A stretch of DNA of 64,000 nt from Bog-756 sp963734395 (GTDB lineage: Bacteria > Actinomycetota > Acidimicrobiia > Acidimicrobiales > RAAP-2). The notes under the pieces were generated by a model. That model worked only from the letters and a program-made list of their open reading frames with translations. It was not told the DNA's origin and searched no databases. The position numbers were made by a program, and so were the translations under genes. Location: positions 868,001-932,000 of the forward strand of contig CAVTGY010000007.1 of NCBI GenBank assembly GCA_963734395.1, written 5' to 3'. This document shows positions 8,635 through 17,972 of the stretch, one piece after another (the first letter of the stretch is position 1; every line of letters starts with the position of its first letter).

Positions 8635-11076
8635 TCAGGCGCCCGCCGGCCGGGTGCCAATGATGCCATCCGCGGCCAGGACCGCGAGCTCGTCCTCGGT
8701 GATGCCCAGGCTCATCAGCACCTCGTCGTTGTGCTGGCCGAGTAGTGGCGCCGGTCGCCGGAACCACGGGGCTGTCCTCGAGGCGTAACGAATCGGCCAC
8801 GCGGGGAAACGCTTCGGACCGACGATCGGATGGTTGACCTCTTGCCAGAAGCCGCGGGCGTTCATCTGCTCGTCGAGATCGACGTCATAGGAGTGGACGA
8901 CCGCCTCGGCATCCACCCCGGCCGCACGCAGTGTGGAGAGAGCGTCCTTCTGGCTCTGCCCGGCGACCCACGATGCGAGCCCGGCATCGAGCAGGTCGGC
9001 ACATTCCGAGCGCCCGGCGACGGTGTCCAGTTGCGCATCGAGCGACCAGGCCGGCGATCCGAGCGCCCCCCGCAGCGAGCGCCAGGCCTGGTCGGAAGCG
9101 ACTCGTAGGGCAAGCCACTGGTCGGGCTCGAGGCAGGCGTAGACGCCTTGATGGCTGCCGCCCGGTTGGTGGTTCCCTTGCCGGGTCATCAGGTACCCGT
9201 ACACCGAGTGCTCGAGTACTTGCTCGACGACCAGGTTGGCGACCAGGTCGATCATGGCCAGCTCGATCAGCTGTCCCTCGCCGGTGCGGGACCGGTGCTC
9301 GAGGGCGGTGAGGACGGCGAACGCCGAGTGCATCCCGGCCAGGGGATCGCAGATACCGGGGATGGATGGGAGGCCGTCGGTGTAACCGGTGATCCAGGCG
9401 AGACCGGACACCTGCTCCATCGACGCCGCGAACCCGGGACGCTCCCGCCACGGGCCGTCCAACCCGAAGCCGGGCATGCGCACCATGATGATCCGTGGGT
9501 TGACCGCTCGAAGGTCATCGTAGGAGAGGCCGAACTGCTCCATCACCCGGGGCGTGAAGTTCTCGACGACCACATCGGACACCGCGGCCAGGCCGAGCGC
9601 AAGGTCACGCCCTCGGCCCTCCGAGAGGTCGAGGGTCACGCTGCGCTTGTTCAGGTTGGCGGATTGGAAGATCGCGCCCTGCTCATACCAGTGATCGACC
9701 GAGGTGTCGACGCGAACGCTGTAGCGCATGGGGTCGGGCCGCTGGGTCGACTCGACCTTGACCACGTCGGCGCCGAGGGAGGCCAGGTACTGCGTGCACA
9801 TCGGACCGGCCAGGAACGCGGTGAAATCGAGGACTCGTATGCCGGTCAGGGGCAGTCCACCGGTGGGGGCATCGGTTGGGTGACTCCCGACGGGGAACGG
9901 GCGGGACTCGCCCGGATTCCCCCAGGCGCTCTCCACCTGCAGGTCGTTGCCGCGCTGACGTTCTGTACGTGTCGGGGCGGGACCTGGCGGTCGGTGCCGG
10001 GTGACACTCGAGCGGAACGGCGTCCGGGGGTGAGGAAAGCCCCCCCGTGGGTTTGGGTCATAGAGCCGGCGGGTGGCCACGTGCTCGATGCGAGGGAAGT
10101 TCGCTCCGTTCCCGATCGGCACGGTGGGGATCCGGTACAGGGAGCCGATCTCCACCACCTGGTCGACGGTGTGCTGCCGTGTCCAGTGCTCGATGGCCCC
10201 GAGCACATCGGGACGGTCGCGGTTGCGCTGGATGTACAGCGAGACATCGGATGCCAGGTCAGGACGCCCGATCATGTCGAGGAAGGTGTGCCACTGGGCG
10301 GTGGTGATGGTGGCCATCCCGACGTAGCCGTCGAGGCAGGCCTCGATGCCCGGGACCATCACGTAGGTGGGGCGGATGCGTTGCCCGCCGGGCATGCTGG
10401 CGGCTACCGAGGGGTAGCAGATGAAGGTGACGGCCAGGCACTCGAGGGCCGACACGTCGACCAGGTCGCCTCGTCCGGAGCGGCGGCGAGCAGTCAGGGC
10501 GCTGACCGCACCGAGGGCGCCGAAGGTCCCGACGGTCCACTCGGCCAGGCCACTGCCGACGGCGAGGGGCTCCCGATCGTCGCTTCCGTGACTGTGCAGG
10601 GAGCCGGCCAGGGCCTGAAGGAGGAAGTCCGAAGACTCCTCGGCGCCACGTGGTCCACTCAGGCCGAAAGCCGAGAGGCTCACTACCACCAGCTCGGGGT
10701 GGCGTTCGCAGAGTCCCCGGGCGTCGATTGCCGGCGAGCATCCGCCTGCTCGATCTCCGAACGTAGAGACGATGACCACGTCGGAGGTTGCCGCCAACCT
10801 TTCGCGGACATCGTCGGCCGAGGGATCCGCCGGGTCGATCTCCAGGCTCTGTTGCGATGAGGCCAGGTACCGGAAGAGCACACCGTCGGCGTCCCCGTCA
10901 TCGCCGACCGAACCCGACGCCGACCAGGAGCGGAGGCGATGTCCCTCCGGTGGCTCGCCCTTGATCACCGTGGCCCCGGCGTCGGCCAGCAGCTTGGCGC
11001 AGTAGGAGCCGGCGACGTCCTCGGACAGGTCGAGGACCCGCAGCCCACCAAGACCGGGAAGGGGACCTCCGCTCAC
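8635..11076 (-). CDS. Tandem-fused CaiB/BaiF family III CoA-transferase
   Basis: This 813-residue protein is about twice the usual length because two CaiB/BaiF units are fused. The first half begins GLRVLDLSEDVAGSYCAKLL and the second GIRVLDFTAFLAGPMCTQYL at about residue 400. The second half keeps the family-III catalytic Asp context (GICDPLAGMHSAF); the first has EWTVGTFGALGAVSAL there and may be non-catalytic. Family III enzymes move CoA between organic acids. The GTG start at 11076 overlaps the stop of a 32-residue ORF. The frame is intact throughout. Confidence 0.85.
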   Translation of the reverse strand: MSGGPLPGLGGLRVLDLSEDVAGSYCAKLLADAGATVIKGEPPEGHRLRSWSASGSVGDDGDADGVLFRYLASSQQSLEIDPADPSADDVRERLAATSDVVIVSTFGDRAGGCSPAIDARGLCERHPELVVVSLSAFGLSGPRGAEESSDFLLQALAGSLHSHGSDDREPLAVGSGLAEWTVGTFGALGAVSALTARRRSGRGDLVDVSALECLAVTFICYPSVAASMPGGQRIRPTYVMVPGIEACLDGYVGMATITTAQWHTFLDMIGRPDLASDVSLYIQRNRDRPDVLGAIEHWTRQHTVDQVVEIGSLYRIPTVPIGNGANFPRIEHVATRRLYDPNPRGGFPHPRTPFRSSVTRHRPPGPAPTRTERQRGNDLQVESAWGNPGESRPFPVGSHPTDAPTGGLPLTGIRVLDFTAFLAGPMCTQYLASLGADVVKVESTQRPDPMRYSVRVDTSVDHWYEQGAIFQSANLNKRSVTLDLSEGRGRDLALGLAAVSDVVVENFTPRVMEQFGLSYDDLRAVNPRIIMVRMPGFGLDGPWRERPGFAASMEQVSGLAWITGYTDGLPSIPGICDPLAGMHSAFAVLTALEHRSRTGEGQLIELAMIDLVANLVVEQVLEHSVYGYLMTRQGNHQPGGSHQGVYACLEPDQWLALRVASDQAWRSLRGALGSPAWSLDAQLDTVAGRSECADLLDAGLASWVAGQSQKDALSTLRAAGVDAEAVVHSYDVDLDEQMNARGFWQEVNHPIVGPKRFPAWPIRYASRTAPWFRRPAPLLGQHNDEVLMSLGITEDELAVLAADGIIGTRPAGA

Positions 11077-11171
11077 CGGACCTCCGGGGCGTCGACCAGC
11101 GCGCCGGTGGTTTGGTGTGCCCGGTCATAGTCGACCCACAGGTCCTGGCGGCGAATGTCGATCGGCCTCAT
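11073..11171 (-). CDS. Small 32-residue ORF coupled to both neighbours
   Basis: The ATG at 11171 overlaps the SDR stop (ATGA), and its TGA overlaps the GTG start of the CoA-transferase (GTGA), so the ORF fits exactly between two genes. The peptide begins MRPIDIRRQDLWVDYDRAH and is charged, with no membrane segment. It could be a coupling ORF, a small subunit or the remnant of a lost gene. No family was recognised. The evidence is positional, not homology-based. Confidence 0.45.
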   Translation of the reverse strand: MRPIDIRRQDLWVDYDRAHQTTGALVDAPEVR

Positions 11172-11956
11172 GGGACGTACTCGGTTGCAGGGGGGTTGAC
11201 CGGCTCCCCGATGCGTGCCAGCAGATCGAGCGAGTACTGCACGGTCCCGGTCAGTGTGCTGGCGGATTGGCCGGCCAGGTACACCGCCGCCTTCCCCATC
11301 GCCGCCGGGTCTTCGACCATGTGGGGTGGCACGCTCACCCCGCCGGCCACCGCGCCCTCGGTCATGACCACCTTCTTCGGGGCCAGGCAGTTGACCGCCA
11401 CGCCGTAGGGGGCGAGCTCGGTGGCCAGCCCGGCGTAGTACCGCTCGATGCCGGCCTTCGACACCCAGTAGGCATTCGAGCCCAACTCGGTCTGGATGAC
11501 GCCGGTGGTGGTGACGGCGATGAGCGAGCCGGTGCCGCGCTCCATGACCGACGGCAGTACCGCCTTGGTGACCAGGAACGTCCCAGTGAGGTTGACGCGG
11601 AGGCACAGGTCCCAGCGCTTGAGGGGCGTGTCGAGGGTCTTGCCCATCCACAGGGTGCCGGCATTCGCCACCAGTATGTCGATGGGCCCGAGTGTGTCGG
11701 TGGCGTGGGCAACGGCATCAGCCACCGAGGATTCGTCGGACACGTCGCAGACGACGGGGAGGGCTCTGCCCCCTACGGCGGTGATGGTGTCGGACACCGA
11801 ATGGATGGTCCCGGGCAGCGTTCCGGGCTCATCGGTCCGTGCCGCGACCGCAACCGAAGCTCCGGCGCGGGCCAGGGCCAACGAGATGTCCCGGCCGATG
11901 CCGCGACTGGCGCCGGCGACGAACGCCACCCGATTGTCGAGCCTCGCCAGGACCAC
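11168..11956 (-). CDS. Short-chain dehydrogenase/reductase
   Basis: About 262 residues from GTG 11956, which follows GGAGGG; an in-frame extension to 12016 lacks SDR character. Motifs are AGASRGIGRDI (NAD(P)-binding), CDVSD, LVANAGTLWMG (usual NNAG replaced by ANAG), Ser in IAVTTTG replaced by Thr, and Tyr/Lys in NAYWVSKAG. The Thr at the catalytic Ser position may reduce activity or reflect a subfamily variant. It is first in an operon with the small ORF, CoA-transferase and nitroreductase, and diverges from the Rieske oxygenase gene. Confidence 0.82.
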   Translation of the reverse strand: MVLARLDNRVAFVAGASRGIGRDISLALARAGASVAVAARTDEPGTLPGTIHSVSDTITAVGGRALPVVCDVSDESSVADAVAHATDTLGPIDILVANAGTLWMGKTLDTPLKRWDLCLRVNLTGTFLVTKAVLPSVMERGTGSLIAVTTTGVIQTELGSNAYWVSKAGIERYYAGLATELAPYGVAVNCLAPKKVVMTEGAVAGGVSVPPHMVEDPAAMGKAAVYLAGQSASTLTGTVQYSLDLLARIGEPVNPPATEYVP

Positions 11957-12039
11957 CCCGACCCTCCGTTTCCTCGTCCGGCGCGCCCACGTCGGTCCGA
12001 GGATCTTCGCATCCACTGTGGCGCGGGCCTGTGTACGAG

Positions 12040-12053
12040 AACAGTACCCTGTT
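12040..12053. promoter_or_regulatory. Inverted repeat in divergent promoter region
   Basis: AACAG-TACC-CTGTT is a perfect 5-bp inverted repeat in the region between the divergent SDR and Rieske oxygenase genes. Its position suits an operator for a TetR- or GntR-type regulator acting on both units. No regulator gene is adjacent, so this is a weak call. Confidence 0.25.
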
Positions 12054-12109
12054 ACCTGGGATCGCAGTCAGGAGCGCCGCATGGAGCTGGGATGGGGGAG
12101 CCGACAGCG

Positions 12110-13438
12110 ATGGTCATGACCATCGCTCGCGACGGGGGATTGATCGAGTCGACGCAGCAGAACGTCATCCCCAAGGAGCGCTACGTCTCCCGGGGCTTCT
12201 TCGACCTGGAGATGGAACGACTGTGGCCCCGAGTGTGGCAGATGGCCTGTCGTGAGGAGGAGGTGCCCCGGACCGGCGACTTCCTCGAGTACATCATCGG
12301 CGATCAGTCCATCCTGGTTACTCGCAGTGAGCCCGACAAAATACGCGCGTTTTACAACACTTGTCCGCATCGGGGTACCCGCTTGGCCGCCGGAGTCGGG
12401 AACTTCGCCACCGGCGAGATCCGCTGCCGCTACCACGCCTGGCGGTTCGAACTGGACGGCACCAACAAGGAGGTGGTCGACCGCTTCGACTTTCCCCCGA
12501 CGATGTCCGATGCCGATGTCTGCCTGAATCAGATCCAGGTGGGCCGCTGGGGTGGCTTCGTCTTCATCAACATGGATCCGCACTGTGAGTCGCTCGAATC
12601 GTTCCTCGGACCGCTCCCCGAGCTCCTCGAGCCCTATCGCTTCGAGAAGATGCGGTTCCGCTCCTACCGCTCGGTGATCCTCCCCGCCAACTGGAAGTCG
12701 GTGCTGGATGCCTTCAACGAGAGCTATCACGTCCAGGGAACGCATCCCCAGCTGCTCCGATGGTCCGACGATACGGCGATTCGCTACGGCCCGCTCGGCA
12801 AGCACAACCACATGGGTGGACTGGGTGAAGTGAAGCACGAGATACGCCCGAGCCCGCGGCTCGGCCTGCAGCCGGGCGATTACGACGAGCGCGAGCTTCT
12901 TGCCGTCATGATCGACGAGCTGGGCGGTCTGTTCATGAAAGAGGAGCGCCTGCAGGTCGAGGAGCTGAAGAACACGCCCCTCCCCGAGGGTGTGACCGCC
13001 ATGGACGCCTACAACCAGCTACGGGTGAAGATGCTGCGCAGCAAAGGGAACGACGTCGAAGGCCTCACCGACGAGCAGCTGCTGAGCTCCGACGACGTGC
13101 ACTTCTTCCCGAACGTGGTCGGTCCCATCTATCCCGGGAGCACCACGCTGTTCCGGGTACGCCCGAACGGTCTCGACCCGGACAGCACGATCAAGGATCT
13201 CTGGACGCTCGAATGGGTGTCGCCCGACGACCAGCGGGAGATGTGCGAACGCAAATTCTATCCGGACTGGACAGCGAAGGACTGGGGCCTGGTGACCAAC
13301 CAGGACTATGCCAACATGGCTCATGTACAAGCGGGTATGAAGTCGAGGGGGTGTACAGGGCTCCGGCTGAATCCCCGTCAAGAGCAAAATGTCATCCACA
13401 TGCACGAAGTCATCGACCAGTACCTCTGCTCGTCGTAA
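12110..13438 (+). CDS. Rieske non-haem iron oxygenase, alpha subunit
   Basis: About 442 residues. The N-terminal Rieske [2Fe-2S] domain has CPHRG (Cys85, His87) and CRYH (Cys106, His109). The catalytic domain has DAFNESYHVQGTH for the mononuclear iron histidines and TNQDYANM for the carboxylate ligand. Such enzymes hydroxylate or demethylate aromatic or steroid-like substrates using electrons from a ferredoxin. ATG 12110 was chosen because GGGGGAG lies 9 bp upstream; ATG 12092 is possible. No beta subunit follows; the [2Fe-2S] ferredoxin 57 bp downstream is the likely electron donor. Confidence 0.88.
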   Translation: MVMTIARDGGLIESTQQNVIPKERYVSRGFFDLEMERLWPRVWQMACREEEVPRTGDFLEYIIGDQSILVTRSEPDKIRAFYNTCPHRGTRLAAGVGNFATGEIRCRYHAWRFELDGTNKEVVDRFDFPPTMSDADVCLNQIQVGRWGGFVFINMDPHCESLESFLGPLPELLEPYRFEKMRFRSYRSVILPANWKSVLDAFNESYHVQGTHPQLLRWSDDTAIRYGPLGKHNHMGGLGEVKHEIRPSPRLGLQPGDYDERELLAVMIDELGGLFMKEERLQVEELKNTPLPEGVTAMDAYNQLRVKMLRSKGNDVEGLTDEQLLSSDDVHFFPNVVGPIYPGSTTLFRVRPNGLDPDSTIKDLWTLEWVSPDDQREMCERKFYPDWTAKDWGLVTNQDYANMAHVQAGMKSRGCTGLRLNPRQEQNVIHMHEVIDQYLCSS

Positions 13439-13495
13439 GCGAATCGGGTACGGTCCACGTGTGCGGACGAGGGTGGACCCGAGTGGAGGCACTGC

Positions 13496-13831
13496 ATGCC
13501 GCGGGATCGCCGACCCGTGGTGACCGTGCACGTGCAGCCGTGCGGCGTGGACGTGGAGGTGGACAACGGCCAGAGCGTCATGGCCGCAGCCGAATTACAG
13601 GGGATCTTCTGGCCGACGATCTGCCACGGGCTGGCTGAGTGCCATACCTGCTTCTTCGAGGTGGTGGAAGGGGTGGAGCACCTCGGACCACCCAACCGGC
13701 TCGAGGAGGTGGCGTTGCAGAGGTTCTCCGGTCGCTCGTGGTACGAGGGCAAGATCATCCGCCTGGCCTGTCAAGCCCGGGTTCGGGGATCGGTGATCGT
13801 GCGCAAACCCGGAGTACGGCGCGCCTCGTGA
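13496..13831 (+). CDS. [2Fe-2S] ferredoxin (adrenodoxin/plant-type fold)
   Basis: This 111-residue protein has the cluster ligands CHGLAECHTC (C-x5-C-x2-C) and a fourth Cys in RLACQARV. GGAGG lies 9 bp before ATG 13496. It follows the Rieske oxygenase on the same strand and most plausibly donates its electrons. No dedicated ferredoxin reductase gene is present in the window. It ends 20 bp from a convergent CoA-transferase gene. Confidence 0.88.
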   Translation: MPRDRRPVVTVHVQPCGVDVEVDNGQSVMAAAELQGIFWPTICHGLAECHTCFFEVVEGVEHLGPPNRLEEVALQRFSGRSWYEGKIIRLACQARVRGSVIVRKPGVRRAS

Positions 13832-13851
13832 TCAGCGCCGATGCCGGTTGG

Positions 13852-15005
13852 TCACCGTCCACCGAAGGCCCCTACCTCCTCGTACGCGGCCGCCTCTCTC
13901 TCCGTCAGTCCCCAGTCGGCCAGGACGGATCGGGCGTCGGACCCGACCATGGGCGCGGGAGACGGTGGACGGGGAACGGTGCGGGAGAACCGGGCGCGGG
14001 TGCGGGCTGCAACGTGTCGCCGACCATGACGAAGCTCTCACGTTCGCGGTGGTGGGGGTGGTCGGGGGCCTCTCGAGGTGTGAGGATCGGCGCCAGGCAG
14101 GAATCGGTGCCGGCAGCCAGCTCACCCCACTCGTCTCGGGTCCGGGTGGCGATGGCCTCCGCGATCAGCTGGCGGAGCGCGGGCCAAGTGGCCTCGTCAG
14201 CCTTGTCCGGAAGCTCAGGGGTGTCGATGCCCAACAGTTCGACGAGGGCCCTCCAGAACTGGGACTCGACCGCGCCCACCGCCACCCACTTCCCATCCGA
14301 GGTCTCATAGGTGTCGTAGTAGGGAGCTCCTCCGTCGAGCACGTTGACACCCCGCTCTTCAGACCATCGGTCGCGGGCGATCATCTCGAAGAACATGGTG
14401 GCGAGCAGGGAGCTACCGTCGACCATCGAACCATCCACCACCTGACCCACTCCCGAGCTCCGGACCTCGAGCAATGCGCAGACCATGCCGAAGGCGAGCA
14501 GCAGCCCCCCTCCGCCGAAGTCGCCCACCAGATTGAGCGGGGGTACCGGTGCGCCACCCTTCGGGCCGATCATGCTGAGCACACCGGAGAGGGCGATGTA
14601 GTTGATGTCATGGCCGGCCATCATCCGCCAGGGGCCCTCTTGACCCCATCCGGTGGCGCGCCCGAAGACCAGCCGCGGGTTTTCGGCATGGCAGGGTCCG
14701 GGCCCGAATCCCAGCCGCTCGGCGACCCCGGGACGGAAGGCTTCGACGAGCCCGTCGGCCCTGCGGATGAGCTCGAACAGCAGCGAGCGGCCCGAGTCGG
14801 ACTTCAAGTCGAGGGCGATCGAGCGTCGATTGCGCCCGAGGATCCCACCATCACCCGAACTTGTCGGACGGTCCACCCGGACGACGTCGGCGCCCATGTC
14901 GGCCAGCATCATGGCGCAGAACGGCCCGGCTCCCAGCCCCGCTATCTCGACGATGCGGATACCGGTGAGCGGCCCCCCGGCCGTGGTGTCCGAAGCCTGC
15001 GCCAT
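13852..15005 (-). CDS. CaiB/BaiF family III CoA-transferase (alpha-methylacyl-CoA racemase-like), C-terminal frameshift
   Basis: A single-unit family III protein, about 384 residues once the frame is restored. It opens GIRIVEIAGLGAGPFCAMML and has NRRSIALDLKS. The catalytic Asp region reads NLVGDFGGGGLLLAFG, the form seen in alpha-methylacyl-CoA racemases (G-D-x-G-G-G) rather than in plain CoA-transferases. A missing base near 13995 shifts the end; the restored frame gives a normal racemase tail ending in VLADWGL and stopping at 13852. If it is a racemase it would prepare 2-methyl-branched acyl-CoA for oxidation, as in steroid side chains. Confidence 0.82.
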
Positions 15006-15120
15006 GGTCGTGCTTCACCCCCGTCGTGGCAGTTGCTTGGTCCTACGGTAGCCACTCGTCCTTGGAATGGTCGAAGCCGTTGGTACCGAGACAGTCGCTG
15101 TCGACAGAGCAGGAGTGCCC

Positions 15121-16300
15121 ATGGGATCGCGTGATCCGGTGATCGTCGGCATCGGTTTGAGCGACTATCCCGTCGCACCTGAACTTGACGCCATGGAACA
15201 CCATGCCATGGCCCTGCGCCGCGCACTGGAGGACTCGGGTCTTCTCAAGTCCGATATCGATGGGTACATGTGTGCCGGGACCGGATTCGGGAACAACGGC
15301 GACGATGCCCCCAACATGGCTGAGTATCTGCGGATCAACCACCGCTGGCTCGACGGGACGTCGGTAGGGGGCTCTACCTTCGAGTTCTATGTCCAGCACG
15401 CCGCGGCCGCCATCGAAGCGGGAATGTGCGACGTCGTCCTGGTGACCTACGGGTCGGACATGCTGTCGCGAATGGGACGGATGCTCGGCACGAGCACGTT
15501 CGCCGGCGCCTCCGCCCGGGTAGGCGGACCATCCCAATTCGAGTGCTCGTGGGGCAACGTGTTGGCCGGGGCGTACGCCATGGCGGCCCGCCGGCACATG
15601 TACGAGTTCGGGACGACGCCCGAGCAGTTGGCGGAGATCGCGGTGGGCGTACGTCGAGTACGCGGGGCTGAACCCGCTGGCCCAGTACCGGGACCCGATC
15701 ACCGTCGACGACGTGCTCTCCTCGCGGATGATCGCCGATCCGTTGCACAAGCTCGAGTGTTGCGTCGTCTCCGACGGTGGAGGTGCCTTCATCATGACCA
15801 CCCGGGAGCGGGCCCGGGATCTGGCCAAACCGCCGGTGTTCGTACTCGGGGCAGCTGGAGCGCAAACCCATTGGACGATCAGTCAGATGCCTGATTTCAC
15901 GACCACGGCCGCAGCCCAGTGCGGTCCTGAGGCCTTCGGCCGCGCCGGGGTCCGCCCCGAGGATGTCGACACCATCCAGTGCTACGACAGCTTCACCATC
16001 ACCGTCTTGATGCTGCTCGAGGACATGGGCTTCTGCAAAAAGGGGGAGGGGGGTCCGTTCGTCGAGAGCGGCGTGCTCCGGCGGGGGGGTGGTCAGCCGC
16101 TCAACACCGATGGCGGTGGGCTGTCGGCCTGTCACCCGGGCATGCGCGGGATCTTCCTCATCAATGAGGCGGTCCGCCAGCTCCGTGGCGAAGGCGGCGA
16201 GGCGCAGGTCCCCGGGGCCGAGGTGGCGGTGGCCTGTGGTGCCGGTGGATGGCTTTCCTGCATCGCCACCGTTGTTCTGGGGAAGGAGGGCCGGTCATGA
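15121..16300 (+). CDS. Thiolase-fold protein lacking the nucleophilic Cys (Ltp2-like), frameshifted
   Basis: About 392 residues in the restored frame. It begins RDPVIVGIGLSDYPVAPEL, and the position of the thiolase nucleophile reads VGGSTFEFYVQH with no Cys. The C-terminus has NTDGGGLSACHPGMRG, as in SCP2-thiolase relatives. An extra base near 15654 splits AVGVR from EYAGLNPLAQYRDP. ATG 15121 follows AGGAG. The stop overlaps the DUF35 gene by 4 bp. Cys-less thiolases paired with DUF35 proteins are known retro-aldolases in steroid side-chain removal (Ltp2/ChsH2), so an aldolase role is inferred here. Confidence 0.78.
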
Positions 16301-16728
16301 CCATCGAAGACCTCGCCGGCACGGTCAGCCTGCGTGCCCTGCCCCGCCCGGACCACGCCTCCCGTTACTACTGGCAGTGCGCGGCCGAGGGCCGCCTGGT
16401 GATCCAGCGCTGCACCAGCTGTGGCCAGTTCCAGTTCTACCCTCGATCGCTGTGCGCCTCGTGCACCGGCGAGACCGAGTGGGTGGATGCCTCGGGCCGG
16501 GGCACACTGCACACCTACACGATCATCCGACAGAACCGCTCGGAGGCGTTCGCCGCGCTTTCGCCCTACGCGGTGGGGATCGTCGAGCTCGAGGAGGGTG
16601 TCCGGATGATGTCCAACATCGTGGACTGTGATGTCGAGGCCCTCCACGTGGACATGGCGCTCGAGGTAGTGATCCTGAAAGCGGCCGACGATGTCGGCCT
16701 TCCGTTCTGGCGACCGGTCGCCGGCTGA
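16297..16728 (+). CDS. DUF35 Zn-ribbon/OB-fold partner protein
   Basis: A 143-residue protein with a rubredoxin-like zinc ribbon (CTSC at residues 39-42 and CASC at 53-56) followed by an OB-fold segment from GRGTLHTYTII to the C-terminus. DUF35 proteins form complexes with thiolase-fold enzymes and support their activity. ATG 16297 overlaps the stop of the thiolase-like gene (ATGA), which predicts a stoichiometric complex. An acyl-CoA dehydrogenase gene follows 16 bp later. Confidence 0.88.
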   Translation: MTIEDLAGTVSLRALPRPDHASRYYWQCAAEGRLVIQRCTSCGQFQFYPRSLCASCTGETEWVDASGRGTLHTYTIIRQNRSEAFAALSPYAVGIVELEEGVRMMSNIVDCDVEALHVDMALEVVILKAADDVGLPFWRPVAG

Positions 16729-16744
16729 CCTGGGAGAGGGGACG

Positions 16745-17947
16745 ATGGACTTCGACGACACGCCGGAGGAGGCTCAGTTCCGCCAGGAGGTTCGCAGTTG
16801 GCTGAAGGAGCATGCGAAGGAGAAGGTTGCCGGGCAGCTGTCGACGTCCCATTCCTTCTACGATTTCGACGACGTATTCGTCACCGAAGGCAAGGCCTGG
16901 CAGCGCCGCCTGTTCGAGGGTGGTTGGGCCGGGATCACCTGGCCGGTCGAGTTCGGTGGTCGGGGTGGCGATGTCGTGCAGTCGATGATCTTCCGCCAGG
17001 AGGAGGCTCAATTCGACGTCACCTCTGGCCTGTTCGCCGTGGCCATCGGCATGGCGGGCCCCACCATGATCAGCCACGGCAGTGACGAGCAGCGCGCCCG
17101 CTACCTTCCGGCCATGCTTCGGGGAGACGAGGTCTGGTGCCAGCTGTTCAGCGAGCCGGGGGCAGGCTCGGATCTGGCCAGCCTGGCGACCCGGGCCGAG
17201 CGTGACGGGGACGAGTGGGTGGTGAACGGTCAAAAGGTGTGGAGCTCGGGCGCCCACCATGCCGACATGGGGATCCTGCTCGCCCGAACCGATCCTGATC
17301 TCCCCAAGCACCGCGGCATCACCTTCTTCATCCTCGACATGGGCACGCCGGGCATCGAGGTGCGCCCGCTGCGCCAGATGACCGGTGGGGCGACCTTCAA
17401 CGAAGTGTTCTTCACCGATGTTCGGATACCGGCTGCAAACGTGGTCGGCGACGTGAACGGCGGCTGGCGGGCCACCATGACCACCCTTGCCAACGAGCGG
17501 AGTCTGAGTGGTGGCACCTCGAGCTTCCCCCAGGTCTTGAAGCTGGCCAGGGAGTGCGGCGCCACCAGTGATCCGGTCATTCGACAACGACTGGCTGACT
17601 GCTATGCCAAGGGCCAGATCATGAGGTATCTCGGGTTCCGGATCCAGACCGCCCTGGGTAAGGGGAAGGCGACGCCCGAATCGTCGGTGAGCAAGCTCTT
17701 CTACTCCCAGATGGCGAGGGAGATCGCCGAGGTGACCTTGGCGGTCCAGGGTTCCCGGGGCATGCTGCTCGGCACCGACGCCCCGGAAAAGGGCTACTGG
17801 CAGCAGCAGTTCCTGAGTGCACCATCGATCCGGATCGCCGCTGGGAGCGACGAGGTGCAGCGCAACATCATCGGCGAGCGGGTGCTGGGGCTTCCCCACG
17901 ACGTCCGGGTCGACAAGGATGTGCCGTTCCGGGACCTCATTCGCTGA
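16745..17947 (+). CDS. Acyl-CoA dehydrogenase
   Basis: This 400-residue FAD-dependent dehydrogenase introduces the alpha,beta double bond in acyl-CoA. Motifs are WPVEFGGRGG, QLFSEPGAGSDLASLATRAE (FAD/substrate signature), VNGQKVWSSGAHHADMGILL and the C-terminal IAAGSDEVQRNIIGERVLGLP. The start follows GAGAGGGG. The C-terminal Gly/Asp context resembles the steroid and short-branched ACAD group, which often functions as heteromers; no obvious partner ACAD is nearby. It is co-transcribed with the thiolase and DUF35 genes and ends 25 bp before an acyl-CoA synthetase. Confidence 0.88.
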   Translation: MDFDDTPEEAQFRQEVRSWLKEHAKEKVAGQLSTSHSFYDFDDVFVTEGKAWQRRLFEGGWAGITWPVEFGGRGGDVVQSMIFRQEEAQFDVTSGLFAVAIGMAGPTMISHGSDEQRARYLPAMLRGDEVWCQLFSEPGAGSDLASLATRAERDGDEWVVNGQKVWSSGAHHADMGILLARTDPDLPKHRGITFFILDMGTPGIEVRPLRQMTGGATFNEVFFTDVRIPAANVVGDVNGGWRATMTTLANERSLSGGTSSFPQVLKLARECGATSDPVIRQRLADCYAKGQIMRYLGFRIQTALGKGKATPESSVSKLFYSQMAREIAEVTLAVQGSRGMLLGTDAPEKGYWQQQFLSAPSIRIAAGSDEVQRNIIGERVLGLPHDVRVDKDVPFRDLIR

Positions 17948-17972
17948 CACCGATCAGGGTCGGGGGGAGACA

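Noticed and set aside
9148..10860. 570-codon open frame on the plus strand opposite the CoA-transferase fusion
   Set aside because: It is a high-GC antisense shadow; the minus strand shows clear CaiB/BaiF motifs across the whole interval.
13848..15134. 428-codon plus-strand frame
   Set aside because: Antisense to the CaiB/racemase-like gene, with no recognisable motifs and low-complexity composition.
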